NCBI GenBank assembly: GCA_946902875.1
Contig: OX336349.1
Coordinates: forward strand, 15,523,891-15,587,890
DNA: 64,000 nucleotides
Source of the DNA: Nematopogon swammerdamellus
Lineage: Eukaryota; Arthropoda; Insecta; Lepidoptera; Adelidae
Direction of reading: 5' to 3'
Numbering within the stretch: the stretch's first letter is position 1; every line of letters starts with the position of its first letter. The position numbers and the translations under genes were made by a program. Below the pieces are notes generated by a model. It was not told the DNA's origin. It made no database searches and worked only from the letters and a program-made list of their open reading frames with translations. Shown piece after piece: positions 23,101 to 32,138 of this stretch.

Positions 23101-23647
23101 TAAGTATTGATACATATTAAAAGACCTTTCCAACGACATATGACTCATTGCTGTTGGTGGTGGTTGGTGGGGGGTACCAGAGTCCATACATTTTTGCCCA
23201 TCCTCCTTTGTGTGCACTAAGGAGTTTCTATTCTATAAAAACAAAATATTCTCTCAGATGGCTGCTGCACCGACGTCGGGTCCGATCCCGAACGCTTGGG
23301 TTCGTCGACAGAGGGCGATTGCCCTGTTATTAGGCCACTTTGCGAGTGAAGTTTATTTCTCAGTTTCCATATTAATTTCGGTGATGTATTTTCTGTCTCA
23401 TGCGACATACTAGAGGTTAAACTAATTGTCAATATCCCCCAAGTCAATATCAAAGTCTAATGGCCTATTTTACCACCTTCCGTTAAAATGTAGCTGCTAT
23501 ATTAATCTGTCAAATGCCTTTACAATTAAAGGTAATGATAAAAATATGAGCTGACACTGGTCGTGACTGCTTTGGTTTTCTTGTCGAAGGGGTCCTTGCA
23601 GTTTTCGCTGGTGTCAGACGAGCACTGGTAGCAGTTGAGACATAGTC
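16936..23647 (-). CDS. Ly6/uPAR-type GPI-anchored protein, copy A, exons 2-4 (signal-peptide exon not found)
   Basis: Exons on the minus strand: 23647-23556 (phase-1 entry), 19881-19773 and 17180-16936 (TAG at 16938-16936), all with AG/GT borders. Joined, they give about 148 residues after a missing N-terminus. Seen: LCLNCYQCSSDT opening typical of insect Ly6 proteins, paired cysteines (NCES, RYC, RTC, KTC, HCSVC, EKCN), the final Cys-Asn, then a small-residue hydrophobic tail (GAAGTAASLSLAAGAAVLAYL) that fits a GPI signal. Family knowledge: three-finger extracellular domain tethered to the membrane, often modulating channels, receptors or septate junctions; the specific role is unknown. The intron upstream of exon 2 has about 10 kb of nested repeats absent from copy B. 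The signal peptide exon should lie above 33.6 kb. Confidence 0.85.
17181..17558. other. Ly6 copy A intron, conserved with copy B
   Basis: 17181-17350 matches 53362-53520 (ATAAACAGTAATGGGGCTTA, CATCAGTTTTTCTCACGTAC). No other feature. Confidence 0.55.
17559..18867. mobile_element. Non-autonomous DNA element, about 1.3 kb, ends TGTGCGACAAGGCTT
   Basis: Left TGTGCGACAAGGCTTCAAAT and right (complement) AGTGCGACAAGGCTTGAAAT, both continuing GAACGTGG. Interior is rich in CTGCTGT words and has no transposase. Sits in the Ly6 copy A intron between exons 4 and 3. Confidence 0.7.
18903..18919. mobile_element. Micro-insertion, 17 bp
   Basis: CAATGACGTATCATGTA between perfect direct repeats GAACATGC (18895-18902, 18920-18927). 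The 17 bases equal the left end of the 125-bp copy at 11316. Confidence 0.7.
19078..19440 (-). repeat. Second SINE-like family (GTAATCCGGTATGGGTGGCT)
   Basis: T-run then ATGTAATCCGGTATGGGTGG, CATGCTCCGACCAGCCA, CAGTACGGTGGTATTAACCC and CTACCACCTAGTAAGGGG. Pieces recur in both arms of the 22-kb foldback and at 33710-33800. Confidence 0.55.
19773..19881 (-). CDS. Ly6 copy A exon 3
   Basis: Acceptor TTGTTTACAG and donor GTGAGG on the minus strand. 36 codons plus one base: NCESYEVNAFYQTY, then PAPQTTDLPRYCVKIIL. The same length as the copy B exon at 54178-54286, with scattered substitutions, so it is under protein-level constraint. Confidence 0.8.
19942..20110 (-). repeat. Old Jockey-like LINE 3-prime fragment shared by both Ly6 copies
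   Basis: Degraded version of the 4488 family: GGTAGCGCCACATGACGTGG ... CATGCCTGCCTGACAGGAGC. The copy B counterpart (54350-55080) is split by about 530 bp of inserted sequence, so the LINE predates the gene duplication. Confidence 0.6.
20372..21640 (+). mobile_element. Jockey-like LINE endonuclease domain relic, interrupted
   Basis: 20373-20476 reads NFVHINAQSIPSHYADLL...VVFVSETF, the APE-type endonuclease N-terminus. It resumes near 21122 with LEEHCPQYAHTIIMGDINTC and later, in shifted frames, SVHGQLTAPGFSHHDLIFLS. Stops and frameshifts make it dead. A minus-strand LINE end (20475-21121) sits in the gap. Confidence 0.7.
20475..21121 (-). mobile_element. Jockey-like LINE 3-prime fragment inserted in the endonuclease relic
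   Basis: Minus-strand frame 21073-20597: [60 protein letters not shown]. Poly(T) at 20476-20484 is its poly(A). Close sister of 4488-4985. Confidence 0.8.
21876..21984 (+). repeat. LINE 3-prime tail, split by a foldback
   Basis: GGTTGACTGGAAGAAATCAC ... CTACTGTTCTTCCTTA; resumes at 23179-23240 with TTTGTGTGCACTAAGGAGTT. The unsplit tail at 14430-14535 shows the original junction. Confidence 0.6.
21985..23178. repeat. Large foldback: 493-bp and 491-bp inverted arms, 210-bp spacer
   Basis: Left arm 21985-22477 (GGTACCCCCCACCAACCACC ...) is nearly the exact reverse complement of 22688-23178. The spacer 22478-22687 is most of an S1 SINE in minus orientation; the SINE tail itself is part of both arms. 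Differences are single bases and short runs. Confidence 0.9.
23241..23555. other. Ly6 copy A intron, no further feature
   Basis: Unassigned sequence between the LINE tail and exon 2. Confidence 0.4.
23556..23647 (-). CDS. Ly6 copy A exon 2
   Basis: Acceptor TCGTTACAG and donor GTCAGC on the minus strand. Encodes 30 residues starting LCLNCYQCSSDT and containing NCKDPF, the first-finger region. It aligns to 56530-56618 of copy B, which is one codon shorter. Confidence 0.8.
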
Positions 23648-23714
23648 CTGTAACGACAAAAACACACATCACATTCTGTTTCATTCCATTTTTGGTATTT
23701 TGAAAATATTATCG

Positions 23715-25920
23715 ACTAGCTTTTGCCCGCGACCTCATCCGCGTGGATAACTGAATATGATAAATTATTCTTTCAGAACCACATTCAAATTAATAATTTC
23801 TGATACTAAATCCTAAAAAGAAAACAGTTAAACTAGTTATGCACTGAAAAGATTTATTAAATTATAGCATAACCCCGCAGCTTTGCTCGCGTGAAATTCG
23901 TATTTAAAAGGAAGAAAGTAAGTAACTAAAGGCGAGGCCGAAGGCTGAGCTACGTTCAGGTTAACGATATTCTATCTTGATCTAAGGCCCACTTGCACCA
24001 ACACAAATTTAATATATAAACCAGTTTAACTCGTTAAACTAGCACCCGTTGTATGTGTGAACCGCGTTTAAATCCATAACTCGCTACTTAACTTTAAACT
24101 CGTGTTGGTGCAAGACGCGCTAAGTAACTAAAGGCGAGGCCGAAGGCCGAGCTGCGTTCAGGTAAATTATAAACCTTCTCGAAGAAAGTGACCAAGAGCG
24201 AGGTCGATGGCCGAGCTACGTTCAGATAAACCATAAACCTTCTCGATCAAAGTAACTAAGGTCGAGGCCGAAGGCCTAGTTTCGTTCAAGTTAACGATAT
24301 TATTCTCGATGAAACCAAGGGACTAAGGGCGAGGCTAAAAGCCGAGCTGCGTTCAGGTAAACCATAAACCTTCTCGATGAAAGTAAGTAACTAAGGGCGA
24401 GGCCGAAGGCCGAGCTTCGTTCAAATTAACGATATTATTCTCCATGAAACTAAATAACTAGGGCGAGGCCGAAGGCCGACCTGCGTTCAGGTAATCGATA
24501 TTATCTCTCGATGGAAGTAAGTCACTAAAGCCTAGGCCGAAGGCCGAGCTACGTTCAGGTTAGCAATATTCTTTCTCGATGAAAGTAATGACCTAAGGAC
24601 GAGGACGAAGGCTGAGCTCCGTAAATCAGGTAAACGGTAAACCTTCTCCCGTACTCGGGCCTCGCTCTTAATGACTTGCTTTTTTTCGATATAATAATAT
24701 AATATCGTTTCCGCGAACTCAGTTCGGCGTTCGGCCGCGCCCTTGTTTACTTTCTTCGAGAAGTTTTATCGTTTATCTGAACGCAGCTCGGCCTTCGGCC
24801 TCGCCTTTAGTTCGTTACTTACTTTCTTTGAGAAGGTTTATTGTTTATCTATCGATGGTTTATCTGAACTCAGGTCGCCCTTCGGCCTCTGCCTAAGTTA
24901 CTTACTTTCTTCTTTTGAAATACGAATTTCACGCCAGTGAAGCCGCAGGCAAAAGCTATCGATATTCAAATAAGAAACTTCAGTTGAGTAACTATCCGCT
25001 CGATATCGACTCGTAACGACTCTTTTACATAGGTTTGCAAAAATCAAATAACTACTTTAGATACCTAACTAAGTAAAATACTCCAAATACCTATTAGCGT
25101 AACCGGAACTGAATTTTATTTAGCCTGTCCTATCTTGTATACTAATTTTAATCGAATTTAGATGATCGGCTTAAATTTAATGGAGGAACGTACATACACA
25201 CATTCATACATTCATATCATACATAACATAACTCTTACATATTCGCCTCGCCGCGCTGCCCCCAGCCCCCGCCCGCACTGCGCGCCACCAGGCGGCGCCA
25301 TGACATGCATGACACGCAGTTCATTGTAATACAGAGGCACAGAATAGAAAAGAGTACTCCGTACAGAGGGCCTAGTCCGAGTTAACGTGACAGCTACGTA
25401 AACGTCAAATACCGATCGAATTGAGTTTTTATGTATGGGAGCAGTGGAGCACAATACGCTCACCGCCGAGCTGTCACGTTAACTCGGACTAGGCCCTCTG
25501 TATCCAATTTAAATGTATTCACTATTTTGGCTATAGTGGCACTGGCTTCCACATAAAAGGTAGATAATTATATGCTGTCGCGGACTTTTTTTAGAGCTAT
25601 TTAAGAGAAACAACCCCACCATACATTATCTTCGTGTACCTACCTCTAACGGCAGCGCACGCCGAGATAGCTATCAGATGGCAGGATTTTTTTCCGATTT
25701 TCTTGGCATTTATCGATAAATTAGGGCCAATTTACACAATGTCTTTATAAATTATAGCCTTTATGTTATTCTGATGTATAAGCTATGGTACTGTAAAGTC
25801 TCATTAAAATCCGTTCTGTAGTTTTTGCGTGAAAGAGGAACACAGATCTGTACATCCATCCATACATCCATCCATCCATCCTCACAAACTTTCGCGTTTA
25901 TAATACGAGTATTAGTCAAC
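23715..25920 (-). mobile_element. Palindromic tandem-array element, diverged inverted copy
   Basis: Starts ACTAGCTTTTGCCCGCGACC. 23920-24640 holds tandem units with GCGAGGCCGAAGGCCGAGCT; 24740-24957 holds inverted units ending GGCAAAAGCTA. 24958-25920 is the reverse of the left part of the 35190 and 48871 copies, with a palindromic MITE at 25364-25500. Begins exactly where copy A and copy B introns diverge. Confidence 0.75.
25364..25500. mobile_element. Palindromic MITE, copy 3, right arm shortened
   Basis: CAGAGGGCCTAGTCCGAGTT to AACTCGGACTAGGCCCTCTG, flanked by TA on both sides. The inner right arm is lost relative to copies 1 and 2. Confidence 0.85.
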
Positions 25921-27062
25921 GACATTCTACTTTATGTACGGGCCCTCGTTATACATTTTACCGGTAGAAAGAGAATCTCTCTCACAGATGCACACTAAGC
26001 TAAAATTTTACACACACACGTAACATAGGCTAGAATAAGACGTGCAGATGCAAACTCCGTGAACGGAAAAGGGATAGTGCGATTGGAGTCATTCTATATA
26101 GAGCATTGATTTTATAGGGGGAGTCAGATGTACCGTCAGCGATGTTTTAAAGGTAACATGAAATTAGTCTTCAATTATGTCCTAAGATGGCGCCAGGAGT
26201 ATCGAATTTGAATTAAATAATTTATTATATTTTTAAATCTGCTAATTATAGAACGATGCTAAGTGGGAACAGCATAGTTAAATTTAAAGATTATTTTATA
26301 TTAAGTAAAAATTTCAAAATAGTGTATTTTAAGGTTTTCATAATTTTTCCAATAAATATTTTCATGTTTTGTCAGTCCGTGAGCTTGGCGGATAAAATGT
26401 ATAATTTCGCCGCTTCTGCATCATAGATGTCAGACCAAAGTTAAGTTGTCCTATTTGTCTATAGATGGCATGCCTATTTCTTATTATATTTTCAGTTGCC
26501 AAATACCCACCAACCAAACCTGCGTGCAATTCAAATACGCGCGTGCGGTTAGGATAAAGTGGAGATACCTTCTTTAAAATTATATTTTTTTACCTCACCA
26601 CCTTTGAAAACGGAAACAAACACGATGGATTAAATATAATAATAATAATAAAAATCGTTAGCCATTTATAAGAAAATCGACCTCATCGAAATAATTTGTA
26701 TGACAGCTACCCTTATTTTTTTAAATAAAAAAAAATTAAAAAAGGTACCCCTAGATAATCGTTTCAAACTACTAAATATGAATTTTCAACGAAATCGGTT
26801 GAGCGGTTGAGGCGCAACGTCGCTGGACACATTGCCATAGACAAATTTGTATGACGGCTACCCTTATTTTTTCGAATTTTGAAAAAGTAAAAAAATTTAC
26901 CCCTAGATTATCATTTCAAACTACTAAATACGAATTTTGAACGAAATCGGTTGAGCAGTTTAGGCACAAGGTCGCTGGACGGACACACACACACACACAT
27001 ACATGTTTCTCAAAACCACTTTTTTGGGATCGTTGACAGATATATAGCCCAAATCTGTACTG
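25921..27062. other. No gene; local direct duplication of about 148 bp
   Basis: 26697-26842 and 26845-26985 are direct repeats (GGCTACCCTTATTTTTT, GAAATCGGTTGAGC, GGTCGCTGGAC) followed by (AC)n; probably one interspersed repeat. 25921-26690 is unassigned. Confidence 0.5.
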
Positions 27063-27379
27063 TGTGGGGCCGGTACTTTAAAAGAATGGCCCCACTGAAT
27101 CTCTCCCCGTGTATGTCGTAAAAGGCGACTAAGGGATATGACCCCCTTCTTATATTACTAGGTGGTAGGGTTTAACCCGCCCGGGTTGGTACCACCGCAC
27201 TGAATGAAAGGTCGGTCCAAACGGCTATGTAAATAGTTTGTGTTTTCCGTCCAGTTCAGTGTAGCCGGCACGACCGAAGGGAAGCACTGACGTGGCACCA
27301 AGTTCACCCGGTGTTATGGGCATCACGGATGTTGTAGGTGATGTAGCCAACCGTGCCAGTTTCAATAAAAAAAAAAAAA
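27063..27379 (+). repeat. SINE, S1 body with GGCCGGTACTTTAAA head
   Basis: TGTGGGGCCGGTACTTTAAA, GTCGTAAAAGGCGACTAAGG, then the S1 body and an A-run. Same composite type as 5866-6166 and 60961-61277. Confidence 0.75.
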
Positions 27380-27686
27380 AAATCAGTCGCATTCTCAACT
27401 TCGACATTTTGGACGATCACAATACTTCCTTTCTCCTTACAGTCGCTCGAAAGTAAAAAGCCACCTCCATAGTTTTTAGCTGTTGCGGAAATTTATCGAT
27501 CGACGCGCGACGTTCGCTTGTTTTGGAACACGCAAATGTTTGCGTGGAGCGTGCAGGCAAGCGATACGGGTTACTGCGCGTGGAAAAAGGATGACACAAT
27601 ATCGATGCGATCTCTTGAGACGGTCGGTTCTGTATTCACGCGATACGCACACTACCATAATCGCGGTGTCTCGTTTTAGTAATAGT

Positions 27687-27715
27687 CAAAGACATTAAAC
27701 CCACCCTCTTCTTTG
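27687..27715. mobile_element. Micro-insertion, 29 bp
   Basis: Starts CAAAGACATTAAACCCACCC, ends CTTTG; perfect 8-bp repeats GTAATAGT at 27679-27686 and 27716-27723. Confidence 0.75.
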
Positions 27716-27734
27716 GTAATAGTTGAAGTATAAA

Positions 27735-27747
27735 CAAAATGTCTTTG
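27735..27747. mobile_element. Micro-insertion, 13 bp
   Basis: CAAAATGTCTTTG between AGTATAAA and AGTATGAA (one mismatch). Reads as an internally deleted, reversed form of its neighbour. Confidence 0.55.
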
Positions 27748-27837
27748 AGTATGAAGTACGGAGTCCAGGCACCGAATTAAAAAAAGTTGAGTCCAGGGCT
27801 ATTTTTTCCATCTACGATGCTGCTGGTGGTGTTATAC

Positions 27838-27873
27838 CAAAGAGATTAAAAGAGGGTGGGTTTAATGTATTTG
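27838..27873. mobile_element. Micro-insertion, 36 bp, opposite orientation
   Basis: Starts CAAAGAGATTAAAAGAGGGT, ends TTTAATGTATTTG; perfect 8-bp repeats TGTTATAC at 27830-27837 and 27874-27881. Confidence 0.75.
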
Positions 27874-27948
27874 TGTTATACTTTACAGAATATATAAGTC
27901 AATGATACGAGTACGTTATATAAAATTGTAGATTTTACCGACGACGAC

Positions 27949-27996
27949 CAATGACGTATCATGTATGTATGTATGTATGTACATAAAATCTCTTTG
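27949..27996. mobile_element. Micro-insertion, 48 bp, with (TATG)n core
   Basis: Starts CAATGACGTATCATGTATG, ends GTACATAAAATCTCTTTG; perfect 8-bp repeats ACGACGAC at 27941-27948 and 27997-28004. Confidence 0.75.
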
Positions 27997-28473
27997 ACGA
28001 CGACGAATAAAATAAAAAAATAGTAAATCTGATTTAAATGCAAAATTGATAATAAACCATCGCTTCTCTTATATTCTCTATCTTTTTCGGGAGGAAGGAA
28101 GGGATTCCTTCCTCGCCCATCTCTCACTCACCTCTCTCCCTGTCTTCTCTCCTCGATCCCGCCTTCCTCCCCTCCTTCCCCTCACCCTTCACGGACCCCC
28201 TCTTTGCCACCTTCCCTTTCGCCCATTCCCTCCCTCTCTCCCTACTTCCCTTCCTCCCCTCATGCCGCCCCTCCTTCCCATCACCCTCGCATTCCATTCC
28301 TCCCCTACTACCCCTCATCCTGTCCGCAACCCCCTCTTACCCCGCCCCTTCCCCCTTCCAACCTCTCACTCCCTCGATATCCATTCCTCCTCGTTCCCTC
28401 TACTACCTCCCTCCCCCACACCTGCCCTCATTCACTAACCCTTCCTCCCTCCATACCTCTCCTCCTCTTCTTC

Positions 28474-28794
28474 TTTTTTTTATGGAAACTGACATGGTTG
28501 GATACATCACCTACAACATCCGTGATGTCGGACATGTCGTGCCGGCTATACTGAACTGGACGGACAAAAACGAAAAAAATTACTATTTACATCAAATCTC
28601 TTTGATTTACATAGCCGTATCGACATACGTTTTATTCAGTGCGGTGGTACCAACCCTAGTAAGGTAAGAAGGGAAGGGTGCTACAGTTTTACGTGGAATC
28701 CGAACCACGGTCAGCCTCCAATGGTCGAGCGGTCACCCATCCAAGTGTTGACCGCGCCCAGGGTTGCCTGCACCACTGAGCTACCGAGGCTGAC
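28474..28794 (-). repeat. S1 SINE, reversed, carrying a micro-insertion
   Basis: T-run then ATGGAAACTGACATGGTTGG; high end ACCACTGAGCTACCGAGGCT. Other S1 copies read CTATTTACATAGCC where this one has an extra 20 bp at 28593-28612. Confidence 0.75.
28593..28604. mobile_element. Micro-insertion, 12 bp, proven by empty sites
   Basis: CAAATCTCTTTG between perfect repeats ATTTACAT (28585-28592, 28605-28612). At least six S1 copies in the window carry the uninterrupted site. Confidence 0.8.
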
Positions 28795-28991
28795 AAACGT
28801 ACCTCCCACCCACTCCCCCTTCTTTTCTCTCCCCCTTCCTCTTCCTGACCATTATTCATGATTTCTTACCAAAAGCAGTAACTATTGAGTAATCTGTGCC
28901 AAAAGCCTAGATAATAAATTTTCATATCCTTACCTAGAGAAATCATGGATTCCCCATACAAAAACTTTCACCCCTATTTCACCCCTTATTT

Positions 28992-29160
28992 TTAGGTTTC
29001 CGTATCCCTGTACGGAAGCCTATTACTAAGCCTCCGCAGTCTGTCTGTCCGTCCGTCCGTTTGTCTATCCGAGGGCTGTATCTCTTGAACCGTAATAGGA
29101 AGCCCGTTGAAATTTTCACAGAATATGTGTTACTATAGCGGATATAACAACAAATAAGCG
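28992..29160 (+). repeat. Interspersed repeat, 'CGGAAGCCTATTACTAAGCC' family, truncated
   Basis: TAGGTTTCCGTATCCCTGTACGG start through TTACTATAGCGGATATAAC. The usual 3-prime end is missing. Followed at 29175-29198 by a 24-bp palindrome CCAAAGAGTTTG/CAAACTCTTTGG. Confidence 0.6.
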
Positions 29161-29231
29161 GAGCTAGGTACAACCAAAGAGTTTGTAAACTCTTTGGACC
29201 GGAGTAAAACCGCAAACAGGAAATTACAATC

Positions 29232-30539
29232 TTACACGTTCAACGCCACATGAAAAATCCAGTATTTCCGTTTGGGCCACGGGGCTCACCGCTCACCGGT
29301 GAGCCTTTCCTTACTGAACTATTCAGGTCATGGGGGTCACCGGTGAGCCGCGTGAGAGGTCCTACGTAAACGCTTCCTACAAGCCACAGAGCGCAGCTAC
29401 AAAGCCAATATGGAAGTGAGCCGCATGGCCTTGTAGTCGAAGCGGACGGCGTGGTTTTCAAATCCAATAGAAACTTGTAGTTTTTTATTAAGTTAATTGT
29501 AACGATGCTAGGGCCGCTCTTAACGATAAGGTAGAAAATAATATTTTTATTAATAGAATTAATAAAACCAGAAAATAATAAGAAAATATTCGTCAAAATA
29601 AAAATGAACATAATATTTTCTTCATTACCAAATAAGAAGACATTATTTATTACGAAAATAATTTATGAAATTGAACAAAAGAAAATATTTATGAAATTGA
29701 ACAATCACAACATTATGACACTTCAGTATTTAAAATAATCATCTTAACCCTTTGGCTCTTAACCATAAACAAGAAAGAATTATCCGTGAGTCTTGTTAAA
29801 ACAAGGCAAACAAAGGAATGGTTTAGTTGGGCTGCTTTGGCAATAAGTGGATACTTTTTTCGACTTGGTTTTAGCCTGTTTGCTACCCATTATTGGTACG
29901 TTCTTTGCATAACATTGGTGACATGTTCTTCTCACTTTTCTGGCCAATCCCTCTTTCCTTTCCAGAGTGTGTTTCATTCTCTTCCGTCTTTCTATACGCA
30001 TTTCATCGTCGCTATCCTCACTCTCCGACAAAAGAATTCGACAGCATCTTCTTTTCGTTGGTTGAACTACGTCTTCATAGAATCTATTCCGAAACTACGG
30101 TTCAGAAGATCTATCTCGATGTTTTCTAACTGCGTTAGCGCTTCTTGTGTTAACTCGAAATCTTCAAAATAATCCATTTTTGGCGAGAAAAGCGTAAAAC
30201 ATCCTCAATTGTCGACGCAGCCGGACCGGGATTGATCGCTGCGTCCGCGGCGCGCGCGCAACGGGTGGGCCGCGGCGTGACCCCGCGGCCCCAGCCAACA
30301 GAAAAATACAAATCCTTCATAGGAGGCCACACGATCCACCCGTGAGCCTTTTGCTATATCTCGAAAATTAGACGGTAAAAGTCGCAAATTTTTATTTTCC
30401 TTACAAATTACCGCATTTTATAAACTTTGTGATGAAAATCTCAAGTTGATGAAAATTACGGATATAATGAGTTTGGCTTGGCCCGAACGGAAAAGTACGC
30501 TAGGCCCACCGGTGGGTCGTATGGCGTTCAACGTGTTAA
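29232..30539 (-). mobile_element. Internally deleted piggyBac-like transposon
   Basis: Inverted ends CACGTTCAACGCC (left) and CACGTTGAACGCC (complement of right), TTAA at the right edge and TTAC at the left. Minus-strand coding relic starts at 30177 (MDYFEDFELTQEALTQLE), suffers a frameshift near 30080, then SESEDSDDE joins a Cys-rich C-terminal end (RRTCHQCYAKNVPI ... FLCLPCFNKTHG, stop near 29780). The catalytic DDD core is absent. Confidence 0.75.
29780..30177 (-). pseudogene. piggyBac-like transposase relic: N-terminus fused to Cys-rich C-terminus
   Basis: About 35 residues of acidic N-terminus, a stop/frameshift, then about 80 residues ending in the Cys-rich domain that binds the element ends in this family. 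The several hundred residues carrying the DDE/D catalytic core are deleted, so it cannot transpose DNA. Source of titration or of non-autonomous copies only by inference. Confidence 0.65.
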
Positions 30540-31230
30540 TTGTGGGCTGATTTTGAAAATTCTTTTTTTGTTTGGTAGGTCATACTTCAGAGGTGCTCCC
30601 ATTGAAATTTTATTGAAATTGATTGAGCGGTTTATGAAAAAGCAACAAAATACTATTGGTGTGTGGTTACCTTCAGCAAAACTTTTGTGATGTGGACTTT
30701 TTCAGCAATTTGCAGTTTGACACATGGCGAATAATTCTGTACCACTTCAACCGATTTCGATTATTCGATTTCGATTATTGTTTTTTATGTAATATTGTTT
30801 TAAAAATATAAAACCGACTTAAAAAAAATAAACTAGAACTAAAAAGTATTAAATATAATACCAAATATATATAATATAACCTATAACCTAATATAGTATA
30901 TAATATAATAGTAATTAATATAATATAATAGTAGTAATATAATATACCTATATAAATATATAACCTAATATTTTGAAATTTTCTCTGTCATTGTATTGAA
31001 ATACATGAATCGATATTGTCATTCATATTCGGACCCTTGTTTCATGAATATTCTAAATTTGAAATCTTTTCCGACCGGCCAGATGCGCTTAATATATTAT
31101 AATACGAGTACGAGTACCATCGAGCTGGTCTGATGACGGAGACGGAAGGTGGCCATAGGAACTCCTAAACTACACATGATAAACCCATCGTGTTTGGGCT
31201 CGTTGAATTTGTCTTCACGAGCAATTTACT
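30540..31230 (+). repeat. RTE-type tail repeats and AT-rich sequence
   Basis: 30540-30840: TGGGCTGATTTTGAAAATTC, GTGGTTACCTTCAGCAAAAC, AACCGATTTCGATTATTCGA. 30860-31000 is (TAATATA)-rich. 31060-31230: TGGCCATAGGAACTCCTAAA block, also at 42.1 and 44.1 kb reversed. Confidence 0.5.
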
Positions 31231-31315
31231 TTAGACCTAGGAGATTCTCAATTCGACGGTATGTTTTCTTTTTTTGGATGTTTGTTACGCGATTACTCCG
31301 TCAATTATTGTGGGC

Positions 31316-31336
31316 CAAAGACATTAAACCCACCCT
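31316..31336. mobile_element. Micro-insertion, 21 bp, proven by empty sites
   Basis: CAAAGACATTAAACCCACCC plus T between repeats TTGTGGGC (31308-31315, 31337-31344). Sister repeats near 41985 and 43990 carry the uninterrupted GGCCCACAATTGACGG site (complement). Confidence 0.75.
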
Positions 31337-31504
31337 TTGTGGGCCGATTTTGAAAATTCTTTTTTTTTTTTTTTGAAAGGGGATAACCATGAGGTGGTTC
31401 CATTTTAATTTGGTCGAGATCAGATTGGAAAGCGAGGCGGAATCGCGAGGCCGAAGGTCGAGCGATTCCGCCGAGTACATTAATAGCAAAAAATTCCAAA
31501 AAAA

Positions 31505-31760
31505 AACTGTGAAATAAAAAACTATTTAAAAAAATATATAAAAACCGCCTTCAAAAATGTATGAAATAAAAAAAATCGAACCCTAGAGTTGAAGGCGGTG
31601 CTAAAGCAAGCAAAAATGATACATGAAAGAAAACATGCGCGGATGATATCCTTTGTGATTTGTGTTTTGTGTAGCCTTCTTTAGCACCGCCTTCAACTCT
31701 AGGGTTCGATTTTTTTAATTTCATAAATTTTTTAAGGCAGTTTTCATTTTTTTTTTTTTT
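31505..31760. repeat. Foldback MITE, CCGCCTTCAA family
   Basis: Same arms as 7371-7562 around a loop with ATGAAAGAAAACATGCGCGG. Confidence 0.65.
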
Positions 31761-31853
31761 ACCTACAATGCTGACATTATTAGAATGAAGAGTGACGAGT
31801 ATTTGTTTAACTGTTCAACTTCCTCTGAGTATTCAACTAAATAAATACGTTCT

Positions 31854-31912
31854 ATCCACAGAGCACGGAATACCGCGCGCGCGCGCGCGGGGGTATTCCG
31901 TGCTCTGTGGAT
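31854..31912. repeat. Perfect hairpin with alternating GC loop
   Basis: 21-bp arms (ATCCACAGAGCACGGAATACC and its complement) around a 17-nt GCGCGC...GGG loop. Confidence 0.9.
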
Positions 31913-32108
31913 CTATCTATTAAAAGCGCACAAACAGGAAATTACAATCATAATAATATTTTGTTCCGTATACCAAATTATTTTCAAAACATTTTTTTAT
32001 TTTATTTAATTTGATAAGAAGTGTTAGTTTAATTGTAAATTGTCATAATTTTATTATTCAAATATAATTAAAAAATTTGGAATTTACATAAATAATGTTC
32101 TTTATAAA

Positions 32109-32138
32109 CAAAGAGATTGAGGGGGTTTAATGTCTTTG
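32109..32138. mobile_element. Micro-insertion, 30 bp
   Basis: Starts CAAAGAGATTGAGGGGGTTT, ends AATGTCTTTG; perfect repeats TTTATAAA (32101-32108, 32139-32146). Confidence 0.75.

Larger units (their letters stand above)
28080..28860. repeat. Polypyrimidine tract (about 450 bp of C+T) split by a SINE
   Basis: Almost all C and T on the plus strand from 28100 to 28473 and from 28795 to 28850. Preceded by a TTCTCTTATATTCTCT motif that also precedes the tract at 34210-34525, so the two are one repeat family. The proline-rich frames are composition artefacts. Confidence 0.7.

Noticed and set aside
27687..27873. One palindromic MITE
   Set aside because: The two halves each have a separate perfect 8-bp duplication (GTAATAGT and TGTTATAC), so separate short insertions explain it better.
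28046..28554. Proline/serine-rich open frames on the plus strand (also 34198-34530)
   Set aside because: They translate a polypyrimidine tract; several frames are open at once because C+T DNA has no stop codons.
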